Part shown: positions 27,338 through 37,026 of the stretch, piece after piece
Position numbering within the stretch: position 1 is the stretch's first letter
Layout: each line of letters opens with the position of its first letter
Assembly: GCA_002386525.1 (NCBI GenBank)
Contig: DGIS01000022.1
Location: forward strand, 62,001 to 126,000
Reading direction: 5' to 3'
DNA: 64,000 nt
Source: Sphingobacterium sp. UBA4616
Lineage (GTDB): Bacteria; Bacteroidota; Bacteroidia; Sphingobacteriales; Sphingobacteriaceae
Notes under the pieces: model-generated
The model's database searches: none
What the model was told of the DNA's origin: nothing
The model's input: only the letters and a program-made list of their open reading frames with translations
Program-made: the position numbers and the translations under genes

Positions 27338-29740
27338 ATGAAGAAACTATTCTATGGTCTCTTGCTGTTAACTTCACTACAAACGCAAGCGCAGGAAAAC
27401 ATTACCTTTCAAAAACCCTCTACTGAAATTCTGGCGTTAGCGGATTATGTACGCCCTCCTCAGCTGAAAATTTCAGGCGATAAAAATTGGATGCTTTTTA
27501 CATTCCGCCCGACTTATAAAAGTCTAGCTGAATTGGGGCAGGAAGAAATGAAACTGGCGGGATTAAGGATTAATCCGAAAACATATATGGAGAGTTCAAC
27601 GCTCTTTTACGATAAGATAGCCTTAAAAAAAATCGATCAAAATGTTGAATATACTGACTTTGCCGGGATGCCAGAAAAGGCTGCATTATCCAATTTTATG
27701 TTTTCTCCGGACAATAAGTGCTTGGCATTCAGCAATAGCAATGATAGTGGTACAGCTTTATTTGTCGTTGATCTCGCTACGCGGAACGTCAAACAGTTAA
27801 CCAATTACAATTTGAATGGAACAATGACGGCACCTTTTCAATGGTTGAAAAATTCGTCAGGTTTAATGATCACCAGTCTGCCGCAGGATAGGCCTGCACT
27901 ATTGGATCCTTCCAAAGATTTGCCGAAAGGGCCGGTTGTTTCAACAAGCGATGGAAAGGTTTCTCAGTTGAGAACGTATCAGGACTTGCTGAAGAGCCCG
28001 TTGGACGAGGCAAACTTTGAAACATTGGCACAGTCGAATCTGCAAATTGTGGATCTTAACGGCAAAATTTCCTCTTTTAAAGACAAAGCCATTTATACAG
28101 GGATCAGCTTTTCCCCGAATGGCGAATATGTGATGGTATCAACGATCGCGAAGCCCTATTCGTATGTGGTTCCGCTTTCGTATTTTCCACAGAAGATACA
28201 TATCTATGATCGGTCAGGTAAGGAAATCGCACTTGTAAATGAGGTGCCTTTAACGGAAGTTATGGCAAAGGGCTTTTCATCTACACGCGCTGGAAAACGG
28301 GCCTGGCATTGGAGGAGCGACCAACCTGCTACGTTAGCCTATGTTGAAGCCCTTGACGGTGGGGATGCGAATAATAAAACGGAGTTTCGGGATGCCTTAT
28401 ATACCTTGTCATACCCTTTCAAGGGGGCGGGAAAGCTTATTTTCAAAACCAAAGACCGTTATGCAGGTGTAGTATGGGGCAATGAGAAGTATGCTTTGGT
28501 TCATTCGCAATGGTATGATACTAGAAATAAAAAAACTTTTGTGGTTAATCCTTCCACGGGAGAATCCAAACTGTTGCACGATCGGAACAGTCAGGACGTG
28601 TATAATGATCCTGGCGACGTGTATACGGAAAGAAATAGCTTGGGCACTTACGCTATGTATATAGATAAGGATAAGGTCTTATTTGTGGGCAAGGGGTTTA
28701 CTAAAGATGGCGAGTTTCCCTTTGTGGATGAACTCAATTTACACTCTTTAAAGAAAAAGCGAATTTACACTGCAGCAGCATCCGCACTACAAGAACGTAT
28801 TAGCCAAATAGTAAATCCCAAAACAGGTGACTTATTAATTTCGCTTCAATCAGCATCGATCTACCCCAATTATTTCATGAAAAATATGAAATCAGGGAAA
28901 CAGACGACACTAACAGCTCTTGAAAACCCGTTCAAATCCTTGGAAAAAGTTCATAAAGAGATTTTGAATTACAAACGTAACGATGGGGTAGAACTTTCGG
29001 GAACGCTTTATCTGCCTGCCGGTTATGATTTTAATAAAAAGGAAAAATTGCCATTGCTCATGTGGGCTTACCCAAGGGAATACAAGGATAAGCATACCGC
29101 TGGACAGAGCACGGCCAACCCTAAGGAGTTTACATTCCCAAGTTATGGTTCTTTTATCTATTGGGTATCCAAAGGGTATGCTGTATTGGATAATGCTGCC
29201 TTCCCAATTGTTGGAGAAGGGACAAAAGAACCGAATGATACTTTTGTTGAGCAACTTGTGGCCAATGCTGAGGCAGCAATCGATGCGGTAGACCGGCTGG
29301 GCTATATCGATCGAAAAAAAGTTGCGGTAGGCGGGCATTCCTATGGTGCATTTATGACAGCGCATTTGTTGTCCAATTCTAAATTGTTTGCAGCGGGAAT
29401 AGCGCGTTCTGGAGCATATAATCGAACCTTAACGCCATTCGGTTTTCAAAGTGAGCAGCGAAACTTCTGGGATGATCCCGCATTGTACATGACCATGTCT
29501 CCTTTTGTAAGTGCCGATCGGATGAAAACGCCACTGTTATTGATTCACGGTGGAGCAGATAATAATCCCGGGACGTTTACTTTGCAGACAGAGCGCTATT
29601 TCCAGGCGCTGAAAAATTTGGGAGCTCCTGTGCGCATGGTGATTTTGCCGCGTGAAGCGCATGGATATGTTGCCAAAGAAAATATCTTCCATCTATTGTG
29701 GGAGCAGGATCAGTTTTTGCAAAAATACTTAAAAAATTAA
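27338..29740 (+). CDS. Secreted S9D-type serine peptidase (glutamyl endopeptidase-like)
   Basis: 800 aa from ATG 27338 (MKKLFYGLLLLTSLQTQAQ, a signal peptide); the frame extends 28 codons upstream without coding character. The N-terminal two thirds form a beta-propeller-like region; the C-terminal alpha/beta hydrolase domain has the triad S668 (GGHSYGAF), D741 (HGGADNNPGT) and H775 (EAHGYV). The stretch around GIARSGAYNRTLTPFGFQ closely resembles the plant chloroplast glutamyl endopeptidase group (MEROPS S9D) rather than DPP IV. It probably degrades peptides in the periplasm. Glu specificity is inferred from similarity only. A hairpin terminator follows. Confidence 0.9.
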   Translation: MKKLFYGLLLLTSLQTQAQENITFQKPSTEILALADYVRPPQLKISGDKNWMLFTFRPTYKSLAELGQEEMKLAGLRINPKTYMESSTLFYDKIALKKIDQNVEYTDFAGMPEKAALSNFMFSPDNKCLAFSNSNDSGTALFVVDLATRNVKQLTNYNLNGTMTAPFQWLKNSSGLMITSLPQDRPALLDPSKDLPKGPVVSTSDGKVSQLRTYQDLLKSPLDEANFETLAQSNLQIVDLNGKISSFKDKAIYTGISFSPNGEYVMVSTIAKPYSYVVPLSYFPQKIHIYDRSGKEIALVNEVPLTEVMAKGFSSTRAGKRAWHWRSDQPATLAYVEALDGGDANNKTEFRDALYTLSYPFKGAGKLIFKTKDRYAGVVWGNEKYALVHSQWYDTRNKKTFVVNPSTGESKLLHDRNSQDVYNDPGDVYTERNSLGTYAMYIDKDKVLFVGKGFTKDGEFPFVDELNLHSLKKKRIYTAAASALQERISQIVNPKTGDLLISLQSASIYPNYFMKNMKSGKQTTLTALENPFKSLEKVHKEILNYKRNDGVELSGTLYLPAGYDFNKKEKLPLLMWAYPREYKDKHTAGQSTANPKEFTFPSYGSFIYWVSKGYAVLDNAAFPIVGEGTKEPNDTFVEQLVANAEAAIDAVDRLGYIDRKKVAVGGHSYGAFMTAHLLSNSKLFAAGIARSGAYNRTLTPFGFQSEQRNFWDDPALYMTMSPFVSADRMKTPLLLIHGGADNNPGTFTLQTERYFQALKNLGAPVRMVILPREAHGYVAKENIFHLLWEQDQFLQKYLKN

Positions 29741-29784
29741 CTGTCTGGCCGAAACTATTGTGATCCGGACAAGACGCTGTTTTA

Positions 29785-29816
29785 AGAAAAAAGGGACTAC
29801 TGTCAGTCCCTTTTTC
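29785..29816. terminator. Intrinsic terminator after S9 peptidase
   Basis: AAAAAAGGGACT / AGTCCCTTTTT stem with a 6-nt loop; A-rich and T-rich flanks allow use in both directions for the convergent S9 and DUF2911 genes. Confidence 0.85.
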
Positions 29817-29853
29817 TGTGCAATAAATTTTGCTTGACTATCAAGCATCGTAC

Positions 29854-30369
29854 CTATTTGCTCGCTTTAACCGTAAAGGGTACGACATATGCTCCCCACT
29901 CCAAGGAGACTGTTCCCTGTGGACTGGCATTAATCTTAAATTGTTCCTGTGAGGTACTTGCTGTTGCATTACTGACGGAAATGCTTAAGGCGTCTTCTTT
30001 GGAATCATATTTCGTTCCCCACTGATTCCAAACTTTATTGAACATGATCGTTGTTTCATGTTCGCCCGGGATACTGTAAAGACTATATTTTCCAGCGGCC
30101 AATTTCTTGCCTTCAACCAATACATCTTTATCGAATTCGATCGTGGTGGCTTCATTTGCTCCGGTTCGCCATACTTTACCGATAGGGGCAACATCAACAC
30201 CCAATTGACGGCCTTTCAATGATGGACGGCTGTAATTGATGTCGATTGTGATGCCATCGACCGTAGTCACCTTGGTGTTGTCAGGAGGACTTGGTCGTTT
30301 ACTTTTGTCTGTCTGCGCAAAGGTAAGCTGACCTATTAAGGTCAGAATTGCTAAAATCACTACTCTCAT
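29854..30369 (-). CDS. Exported DUF2911 family protein
   Basis: 171 aa with a signal peptide ending near QLTFAQ. The rest matches DUF2911: ITIDINYSRPSLKGRQ, IGKVWRTGANEATTIEF, LAAGKYSLYSIPGE, TIMFNKVWNQWGTKYDSKED. This Bacteroidota family of about 170-290 aa is of unknown function, predicted all-beta and periplasmic or outer-membrane associated. The short form here lacks the TPR or other C-terminal extensions found in some members. It is a single-gene unit, convergent with the S9 peptidase gene. Confidence 0.92.
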   Translation of the reverse strand: MRVVILAILTLIGQLTFAQTDKSKRPSPPDNTKVTTVDGITIDINYSRPSLKGRQLGVDVAPIGKVWRTGANEATTIEFDKDVLVEGKKLAAGKYSLYSIPGEHETTIMFNKVWNQWGTKYDSKEDALSISVSNATASTSQEQFKINASPQGTVSLEWGAYVVPFTVKASK

Positions 30370-30507
30370 ATGTGCTTATTTTTTTGATTAAACAATTAAA
30401 TATAAGATTTTTATGTGATGAAAATTTTCCGTTTTATTAGAACTTTACGAAATCATGACCGGTCGGTCTTAGGCGCTATGAGTTGTAACCTGGAAATAGA
30501 TAAAAAT

Positions 30508-30538
30508 AAAAAGCCAGCGTTTTAAGCGCTGGCTTTTT
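30508..30538 (-). terminator. Intrinsic terminator after ilvA
   Basis: Stem AGCCAGCG/CGCTGGCT with A/T-run extension lies 5 bp downstream of the ilvA stop on the minus strand, followed by a T-run in that direction. It ends the ilv-leu cluster. Confidence 0.9.
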
Positions 30539-30542
30539 ATTT

Positions 30543-31790
30543 TTATACCAAATACTCGAATAATGTTTGGTCTTTGTTGATCTCAATGACATCAAACTTA
30601 TATTCTTTCATGCGTTCAATCAATGTTGTATAATCTTCGGGTTTGTTGAGCTCGATGCCGACTAGCGCGGGCCCCCTTTCTCGCTCAGTCTTTTTGATAA
30701 ACTCAAATCGTGTAATATCATCTTTAGGTCCCAATACTTCGGATACGAAAAGTTTCAATGCGCCAGGCCTTTGCGGGAAACGAACGATGAAATAATGTTT
30801 GTAACCTTCATAAAGTAAAGACAGTTCTTTGATTTCACTCATACGGTCAATATCATTATTTCCACCGGATATGATACAGACGACTTTCTTTCCTTTAATT
30901 TCATCTTTGTGGAACTCGAGCGCTGCTACGGAAAGTGCTCCTGCAGGTTCGACGACAATTGCATCCTTATTATATAGTTCTAAGATACAGGTACAGATTT
31001 TTCCTTCAGGAATAGAACGCGTATCATCCAGCAGTTGTTTGGCGATTTCGAATGTTGTGGTACCGATTTTTTTAACAGCGGCCCCATCAACGAATTTGTT
31101 AATATGTTCAAGTTCAATCGGTGCGCCATGTGTCAGGGCAGCTTGCATGGAAGGAGCACCTTCGGGTTCTACACCATAACATTTAATTGCTTTGTTTTTA
31201 TTTTTAAGGTAATAGCTAGCGCCTGCAGCCAGACCGCCACCACCAATAGGAATAAACATAGCGTCCATATCGGGTAGATCCTGCAAGGCTTCAACAGCAA
31301 CGGTGCCCTGACCTTCTACAATTTTGAGGTCATCAAAAGGAGGGATAAAAGTCATGCCGTACTCTGCTGTATAAGCTAGCGCAGCCTTTTGGCAGTCGTC
31401 AAAGGTGTCGCCGGTTAAGATGATTTCTACATTGCCATTACCCCACATTTCGGTTTGCGAAATTTTCTGGCGTGGTGTCGGACCGGGCATAAATATCACC
31501 CCTTTGATATCGAGTTTATTACAGGAGAAAGCGACGCCTTGTGCATGATTACCTGCGCTTGCGCATACAACACCAAGCTGCCGCTCTTCTTCTGTAAGTG
31601 AAATAATCTTATTATAGGCTCCTCGTAACTTGTACGAACGTACGACCTGTAGGTCTTCTCGTTTGAGGTAAACTTCGGCGCCATATTTTTCGGATAAATG
31701 CCTGTTATACTGTAAGGGGGTGCGATTGACCACAGACTTGATGCGTTCAAGTGTGGCCTCGGAGTCGATATTTAAGGTTGAAAGATTCAT
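30543..31790 (-). CDS. ilvA: Threonine ammonia-lyase (threonine dehydratase)
   Basis: 415 aa. Deaminates threonine to 2-oxobutanoate, the first isoleucine-specific step. The PLP lysine is K54 in SYKLRGAYN, the phosphate-binding glycine loop is GGGGLAAG, and CASAGNHAQGV is present. A single ACT-like regulatory region is seen at the C-terminus (FIVRFPQRPGALKLF onward, about residues 333-415), so the enzyme is the shorter biosynthetic type, about 100 residues shorter than E. coli IlvA, which has two ACT-like halves. It is separated from leuA by a terminator and 140 bp, so it may have its own promoter. Confidence 0.95.
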   Translation of the reverse strand: MNLSTLNIDSEATLERIKSVVNRTPLQYNRHLSEKYGAEVYLKREDLQVVRSYKLRGAYNKIISLTEEERQLGVVCASAGNHAQGVAFSCNKLDIKGVIFMPGPTPRQKISQTEMWGNGNVEIILTGDTFDDCQKAALAYTAEYGMTFIPPFDDLKIVEGQGTVAVEALQDLPDMDAMFIPIGGGGLAAGASYYLKNKNKAIKCYGVEPEGAPSMQAALTHGAPIELEHINKFVDGAAVKKIGTTTFEIAKQLLDDTRSIPEGKICTCILELYNKDAIVVEPAGALSVAALEFHKDEIKGKKVVCIISGGNNDIDRMSEIKELSLLYEGYKHYFIVRFPQRPGALKLFVSEVLGPKDDITRFEFIKKTERERGPALVGIELNKPEDYTTLIERMKEYKFDVIEINKDQTLFEYLV

Positions 31791-31903
31791 TGTTAGAGGA
31801 TTGCCCAGTTAAGGTAGGTAAGAAAATGCAGATATCCGCTATTATACTAAAGATTCTACCGCTACTGTGTGTTTAAATATAGTTGATTTTTTTTTGAAGA
31901 AAA

Positions 31904-31923
31904 AAGGCTGCATGAGCAGCCTT
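31904..31923 (-). terminator. Intrinsic terminator after leuA
   Basis: AAGGCTGC/GCAGCCTT, a perfect 8-bp stem with a 4-nt loop, followed on the minus strand by a T-rich run. It separates leuA from ilvA, implying two transcription units or partial read-through. Confidence 0.88.
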
Positions 31924-31929
31924 CCTTTT

Positions 31930-33093
31930 CTAGATTTTTTCTTGGACGAGGCTTTTCAGGTCATCATCACAAATATTTTTCTTTTCGTCGGCCAGAACCA
32001 AAAAGCGTTGATAGCAATCTGCTAGATCGTCCTTTTCAAGGTGAAATCCTAAGCGCTCTAAATGGTGTTTAAGTGCATGTCTTCCAGAACGGGCCGTTAA
32101 AATGATATCAGCTTCCAACAAACCAACATCTTCTGGTCTGATAATCTCATAGTTTTCGCGATGCTTTAAGAATCCATCCTGGTGGATGCCTGAGCTATGT
32201 GCAAAGGCATTGCGACCTACAATAGCTTTATTTGGCTGCACAGGCATATTCATCATTTCACTTACCTTGCGGGATAAGTAGGTAAACATGCGGCTATCAA
32301 TATTCGATGTTAAACTTCCAAATGCTTGCTTGTGTACCTTAAGGATCATAGCCACTTCTTCCAGCGACGTGTTACCAGCACGCTCACCGATACCGTTTAT
32401 TGTACATTCTACCTGACGGGCACCATTTTGTATCGCAGCGACGGAATTTGCCGTTGCAAGTCCCAAGTCATTATGGCAATGAGCGGAAATGATCGCTTGA
32501 TCAATATTGCGTACATGTTCTTTCAGATACTTGATTTTTGATCCATATTGGTCCGGTAAACAATAACCGTTTGTATCAGGAATATTAACGACAGTAGCTC
32601 CGGCAGCAATGACCGATTCCACCATTTTAGCTAGAAATTCTAAGTCTGCGCGACCAGCATCTTCTGCATAAAACTCGACATCCTCAACATAGGACTTAGC
32701 ATGTTTTACAGCGGAAACAGCTCGTTCTAAAATTTCTTCTCGTGTGCTATTGAATTTATATTTGATATGCATGTCCGAAGAGCCTATACCCGTATGGATG
32801 CGCGGGCGTTTGGCGTATTTTAATGCTTCGGCAGCGACATCAATATCGTTTTTATTGGCACGGGTCAATGCACATATAATGACATCGTTCACGGCTTTAG
32901 ACAATTCTACCACCGATTGAAAATCACCGGGGCTAGACACTGGGAAACCAGCTTCGATAATATCAACGCCCAGTTTTTCTAAGTCCTTTGCGATCTCAAT
33001 TTTCTCTGGAGTAGTTAATTGGCATCCGGGTACCTGTTCGCCATCACGCAATGTGGTGTCGAAGATGTAAAGATGATTAGGATCGTGTAACAT
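31930..33093 (-). CDS. leuA: 2-isopropylmalate synthase, short form
   Basis: 387 aa. Condenses acetyl-CoA with 2-oxoisovalerate to start leucine synthesis. The TIM-barrel catalytic part is complete: [10 protein letters not shown] with catalytic R16 and metal ligand D17, and [12 protein letters not shown]. After a short helical linker it stops; the roughly 120-residue LeuA dimer/regulatory domain that binds leucine in the 520-aa E. coli type is absent. Short LeuA forms exist in Bacteroidota as far as I know, so this is probably not a truncation. A citramalate or homocitrate synthase is less likely given position in a leu operon. Confidence 0.92.
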   Translation of the reverse strand: MLHDPNHLYIFDTTLRDGEQVPGCQLTTPEKIEIAKDLEKLGVDIIEAGFPVSSPGDFQSVVELSKAVNDVIICALTRANKNDIDVAAEALKYAKRPRIHTGIGSSDMHIKYKFNSTREEILERAVSAVKHAKSYVEDVEFYAEDAGRADLEFLAKMVESVIAAGATVVNIPDTNGYCLPDQYGSKIKYLKEHVRNIDQAIISAHCHNDLGLATANSVAAIQNGARQVECTINGIGERAGNTSLEEVAMILKVHKQAFGSLTSNIDSRMFTYLSRKVSEMMNMPVQPNKAIVGRNAFAHSSGIHQDGFLKHRENYEIIRPEDVGLLEADIILTARSGRHALKHHLERLGFHLEKDDLADCYQRFLVLADEKKNICDDDLKSLVQEKI

Positions 33094-33216
33094 AATTTCT
33101 TAATTCAAAAGATTTATAAACTAAATATGTAAGAAGCAATGCATTTAAAGTGCCCGAGCAAAGGCTTGCGGCATCTGATTCCCAATACTCACTACTTCAT
33201 TACTCATATCTCAATA

Positions 33217-34290
33217 CTATTTAATAAACTCCAACACTTTTTGCCCCATTTCTTGGGTGCCTAAAATTTTTGAAGCTTCTGTGCTACTGTTTGCAATGTC
33301 ACCGGTTCTCCAACCAGCTTTTAATGTTTCAGCTACAGCATGGGTAACTGTTTTAGCTTCTTCCTGTAGGCCAAAGCTAATATCAAGCATCAAGGCTGCA
33401 GATAATATTGACGCAAGTGGATTTGCTTTATTTTGTCCAGCGATATCGTGCGCAGAGCCATGTATAGGTTCGAAGAAGCCTGTGCCATCGCCTACGGAAG
33501 CGGAAGCCAACATACCCATGGATCCTGCAATTTGCGAAGCCTCGTCTGTTAGGATATCACCAAAAAGATTGGCGGTTAAAACAACATCAAACTTCTTTGG
33601 ATTTTTAACCAATTGCATGGCGGCATTATCAATAAACATGTGATCTGTTTCAACATCTGGATATTCTTTTGCGATTTCTTGTACAACTTCTCTCCAAAGA
33701 CGTGAAGTTTCCAAAACATTAGCTTTATCAACAGAGCATAATCTTTTATTACGTGTGCGCGCTGCCTCGTAAGCTTTACGTGCGATACGTTCAACTTCGT
33801 AACGGTGGTAATTCATCAAATCTGACGCAAAGGTGTTGTCCTCATTGCGATTTTTCTCGCCAAAATATACATCGCCTGTTAATTCACGAAAGAAAAGGAT
33901 ATCTGTCCCTTGAAGAATTTCTGGCTTTAAGCTTGAAGCATCCAACAATTCATCAAATAATAATATCGGGCGAAGATTAGCATAAAGACCCAGCTCTTTA
34001 CGTATCTTTAGTAAACCCTGTTCAGGTCTAACTTTAGCAGATGGGTCATTATCATACTTGATATGGCCAATGGCACCGAAAAGGATCGCATCAGAAGCTT
34101 TTGCTTTCGCTAATGTCTCGTCAGGTAGCGGATTGCCAGTAGCTTCAATCGCCGTATGGCCCATGATGGCTTCATCGAAGCTAAATTCATGACCATAATT
34201 TTCACCGATTTTTTCTAGAACTTTTTTACCCCAAGTGGTTACTTCTTGGCCGATGCCATCTCCAGGTATGATTAAAATATTTTTTTTCAT
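33217..34290 (-). CDS. leuB: 3-isopropylmalate dehydrogenase
   Basis: 357 aa, the usual length. Oxidative decarboxylation of 3-isopropylmalate to 2-oxoisocaproate with NAD+. Family features include PGDGIGQEV at the N-terminus, substrate-binding region GLYANLRP, RELTGDVYFGEK, the metal-binding aspartates in FGDILTDEASQI, and EPIHGSAHDIAGQ for the NAD(H) loop. Lies 123 bp upstream of leuA and 85 bp downstream of the ABC ATPase gene. No terminator is visible on either side, so it should belong to the leu transcript. Confidence 0.97.
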   Translation of the reverse strand: MKKNILIIPGDGIGQEVTTWGKKVLEKIGENYGHEFSFDEAIMGHTAIEATGNPLPDETLAKAKASDAILFGAIGHIKYDNDPSAKVRPEQGLLKIRKELGLYANLRPILLFDELLDASSLKPEILQGTDILFFRELTGDVYFGEKNRNEDNTFASDLMNYHRYEVERIARKAYEAARTRNKRLCSVDKANVLETSRLWREVVQEIAKEYPDVETDHMFIDNAAMQLVKNPKKFDVVLTANLFGDILTDEASQIAGSMGMLASASVGDGTGFFEPIHGSAHDIAGQNKANPLASILSAALMLDISFGLQEEAKTVTHAVAETLKAGWRTGDIANSSTEASKILGTQEMGQKVLEFIK

Positions 34291-34362
34291 TGTTTTATAA
34301 CTATTGAGCTGTTAGTCTCTAAATGCTAACCGCTAACATCTATTTTCTATTCTAACTGGTCG

Positions 34363-34407
34363 TTTTCCACATTTTTTATGTGGAAAAAGCCTCTTTTTTG
34401 TGGATAA
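34363..34407. promoter_or_regulatory. Cluster of three DnaA-box-like 9-mers with a hairpin
   Basis: TTTTCCACA (34363-34371), its inverted partner TGTGGAAAA (34379-34387) and a perfect box TGTGGATAA (34399-34407) occur within 45 bp. The first two form a 10-bp hairpin (34363-34387, TTTTT loop) that contains the stop codon of the ABC ATPase gene. Two of the sites lie in or at the end of coding sequence ([10 protein letters not shown]). Confidence 0.4.
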
Positions 34408-35854
34408 CTCTGGTTATCGCTTTCACTTCTCCCTTTTCCAACACCATTTTCTTATCAATGCACGTTGGTAGCTGAGCGTGGAAATGCCCTACATAGATGA
34501 GGGTTTGGCCGCTTTTACTCAGATCATCGATGACGTCGTTGAAATACTGTGTCTGCTCTTTGTCAAGCCCCTGACATGGTTCGTCCAAAATCAACAATTC
34601 AGGATGTTTCACGATCGTGCGGGCCAGTAGAACCAAACGTTGTTGGCCTAGGGGTAATGATCCCAATGTTTTATGTTTAACCTCTTTGAGGTCAAAAAAA
34701 TGAAGAATTTGCTCCAGCTTCTGCTGTTGTTCAAATCCTAATCGTTGATAGAGGCTCATGGAATTAAAGAATCCCGAAGCGATGGTCTGTCCAACGTTGG
34801 CATTCATATCGTAGTACCAATGTAATTCTGGCGATATGATCCCCAAATGTTCTTTGATGTCCCAGATACTTTCTCCAGATCCTCTTTTTTTACCGAAAAG
34901 ATAGATGTCATTGGCATAGGCCTGGGGATGATCTCCATTGATTAAACTAAGCAAAGTTGATTTTCCAGAGCCATTATGACCTTGCAGTAGCCACTTTTCA
35001 CCAGCTTTTACCTCCCAGTCTATGTTTTTTAGAACTTGTTTTTCTCCATAAGAGATATTAATCTTGTTCATCTTTACCATGATCTGAGAAGAAACTTCTG
35101 GCGCTCGTTGCAGAAAATAAGGCAGTGCCTTTCTCGTTCGGCGTAACCCTCTGGATAGCTCTTCGCTACGTTGACGAATAACGATCTTGCCCTCCTGAAT
35201 TTCTGCGAAGCGATTGATGCAGCTGGGGTATTCCTCATCATTACTAATAAGCAACAACGACACACCTTTATTTGCCAACTGATCAAAAATGTGATTGAGG
35301 TCTTGCCGAGACTGTACGTCTAAACCTGTATAAGGTTGATCAATGATAAGGACCTCAGGCTGGAGCCATAGCGCCTTGATCAATTGTAGTCTTTTATGCT
35401 CCCCACTGGAGAGTTCGATCAACTGTTGATCTTTGAAATTTTCAAAACCAAAAATTGTCAGATAGTTGCGTACGTCGTCAAAAGAGAGTTGTTCCTCCTG
35501 TGCAAAATGTTTCAACTCTGCAAAAACAGTTAACGTATCGTTTTTCGCGAATTTGTTGTAGCGCTGTTGATAATAAAAGTTGCGGTCGCCTTCCAGATTG
35601 GTAAACTGAAACCAATTGGAAACATAGTGAATTTTTGAAGAAAGGGGATTGTTGGAGCCGAGGTTGAATTCGATTTTTCCTTCATATTTTATTTGACCGG
35701 CAATTGCTTTTGCAAGCGTTGTTTTTCCGGTACCACTCGGTCCTCCTAAGATCCATTGTTCACCCTTAAAAATTTGCCAATTTAAATCTTGCAATACGAT
35801 ATCTCTACCGTACTGAACAGTTAAATTGGCAATATGGACGACAGGATCTACCAT
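34376..35854 (-). CDS. ModF-like twin ABC ATPase
   Basis: 492 aa with two ABC ATPase domains and no membrane segments. First domain: Walker A GPSGTGKT (38-45), signature LSSGE (148-152), Walker B ending IIDQP with Gln173 where the catalytic Glu is expected. Second domain: Walker A GHNGSGKS (292-299), signature LPLGQ (400-404), normal Walker B ILDEP (422-426). The segment [19 protein letters not shown] and [15 protein letters not shown] closely parallel E. coli ModF, a 490-aa protein near molybdate genes whose role is not settled. Here it overlaps leuD by 7 bp and is embedded in the leu operon, with no mod genes nearby. Substrate or partner unknown. Confidence 0.88.
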   Translation of the reverse strand: MVDPVVHIANLTVQYGRDIVLQDLNWQIFKGEQWILGGPSGTGKTTLAKAIAGQIKYEGKIEFNLGSNNPLSSKIHYVSNWFQFTNLEGDRNFYYQQRYNKFAKNDTLTVFAELKHFAQEEQLSFDDVRNYLTIFGFENFKDQQLIELSSGEHKRLQLIKALWLQPEVLIIDQPYTGLDVQSRQDLNHIFDQLANKGVSLLLISNDEEYPSCINRFAEIQEGKIVIRQRSEELSRGLRRTRKALPYFLQRAPEVSSQIMVKMNKINISYGEKQVLKNIDWEVKAGEKWLLQGHNGSGKSTLLSLINGDHPQAYANDIYLFGKKRGSGESIWDIKEHLGIISPELHWYYDMNANVGQTIASGFFNSMSLYQRLGFEQQQKLEQILHFFDLKEVKHKTLGSLPLGQQRLVLLARTIVKHPELLILDEPCQGLDKEQTQYFNDVIDDLSKSGQTLIYVGHFHAQLPTCIDKKMVLEKGEVKAITRVIHKKEAFST

Positions 35855-36438
35855 TGTCTGTTTACTTCAAATGCTTTGATTAAATCTTTTTGGTTAAGGA
35901 TAAAATCGATATCATCATATCCATTAATCAAGCATGATTTTTTGTATGGATTGATTTCAAATTCAAACTGATCGCCTGTTTCTTTCAACATGACTGTTTG
36001 TTTTTCCAGGTCGACGATAATTTCTGTATTAGGATTTTGATGTACTAATTCGAATATTTTCCCTAAAAACTCTTCTGGAACTTGAATGGGCAAAACCCCA
36101 TTATTCAGCGCATTTCCTTTGAAGATATCTGCAAAGAATGAACTGATAACAACGTCAAAACCATAGTCTTGAATAGCCCAGGCAGCGTGTTCGCGACTAG
36201 AGCCACAGCCAAAGTTTTTCCCCGCAACCAATATTTTTCCCGAATAGGTCGGGTTGTTCAATACGAAATCCGTTTTGGGCTGATTGTCTGATTCATAGCG
36301 CCAATCACGGAATAAATTATCTCCAAATCCTTCGCGCGTTGTCGCTTTTAGAAAACGCGCTGGAATGATCTGATCGGTATCAATATTTTCAATAGGTAGT
36401 GGAACTACCCGTGAAGTTAAAGTTTCAAATTTTTTCAT
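35848..36438 (-). CDS. leuD: 3-isopropylmalate dehydratase small subunit
   Basis: 196 aa, normal for LeuD. With LeuC it isomerises 2- to 3-isopropylmalate. Features: [13 protein letters not shown] near residue 19, the swivelling domain loop [16 protein letters not shown] and the following helix. It overlaps the ABC ATPase gene by 7 bp downstream. The upstream neighbour is a lipoprotein gene with its own terminator, which separates leuD from leuC; leuC and leuD are usually adjacent, so this is an insertion. Confidence 0.96.
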   Translation of the reverse strand: MKKFETLTSRVVPLPIENIDTDQIIPARFLKATTREGFGDNLFRDWRYESDNQPKTDFVLNNPTYSGKILVAGKNFGCGSSREHAAWAIQDYGFDVVISSFFADIFKGNALNNGVLPIQVPEEFLGKIFELVHQNPNTEIIVDLEKQTVMLKETGDQFEFEINPYKKSCLINGYDDIDFILNQKDLIKAFEVNRQW

Positions 36439-36455
36439 TTTTTCAAAGTCAAAAT

Positions 36456-36492
36456 AAAAAACGGAGCTGAGTCTATTAGCCCTCCGTTTTTT
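36456..36492 (-). terminator. Terminator-like hairpin between lipoprotein gene and leuD
   Basis: AAAAAACGGAG / CTCCGTTTTTT with a 15-nt loop; on the minus strand a T-run follows. It sits in the leu operon upstream of leuD, so leuD would need read-through or a new promoter. Confidence 0.7.
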
Positions 36493-36516
36493 ATCTGTTT
36501 TATTTTTTGTCGAACG

Positions 36517-36993
36517 CTAATTGTTCAAAACCTTTTCTCTTTGCTTTTCATACTCCTCTTTGGTAATGAGCTTGTCATCGTACATCTTTTTTAGCTCTTG
36601 TAATTTAGCTGACAATGATGTGTCTGTTGACTCTTTTTTTGCTCCGCTACCTAGAGGTATCAATTCATACGTATGTTGCTCTTTATATTTCATGGTCCAT
36701 AGAAATGGAACGAGTACAAATATCCCCCCGATGATAGCACCGACGTCAGCTTTTTCATTTCTAGAAAAACTGGTAATAAAAGACTCATAACCTTCTTTTT
36801 CTATTTTCAAGTCAGTTGTGCTGCCAACGATTTTGGTGTCTTTATAAGAATACGGTGTTGTACCCGCATACTCTCCTTGAATATAAACTTTTGCCCCAAC
36901 TGGATTTGATTGAATCAATGTTTTGCTCGCACAACTGGTAAAAAGTGTAGCCCCCGCTAAGATGATAGATGTGATTTTAGTAGTACTTTTCAT
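36517..36993 (-). CDS. PEGA/SHOCT-domain lipoprotein
   Basis: 158 aa. Signal peptide with lipobox ATLFTSC (C20), then a PEGA-like beta-domain (SNPVGAKVYIQGEYAGTTPY with YKDT), a hydrophobic segment GAIIGGIFVLVPFLWTM (about 90-106) and a C-terminal SHOCT helical pair (LQELKKMYDDKLITKEEY). PEGA domains are associated with surface-layer or envelope proteins, and SHOCT with oligomerisation; function is unknown. It sits between leuC and leuD with spacing of 33 bp after leuC and its own terminator-like hairpin. It has no obvious link to leucine synthesis. Confidence 0.82.
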   Translation of the reverse strand: MKSTTKITSIILAGATLFTSCASKTLIQSNPVGAKVYIQGEYAGTTPYSYKDTKIVGSTTDLKIEKEGYESFITSFSRNEKADVGAIIGGIFVLVPFLWTMKYKEQHTYELIPLGSGAKKESTDTSLSAKLQELKKMYDDKLITKEEYEKQREKVLNN

Positions 36994-37026
36994 TTTTGGA
37001 TTAATATATTTTACGCTTTATTTTTT

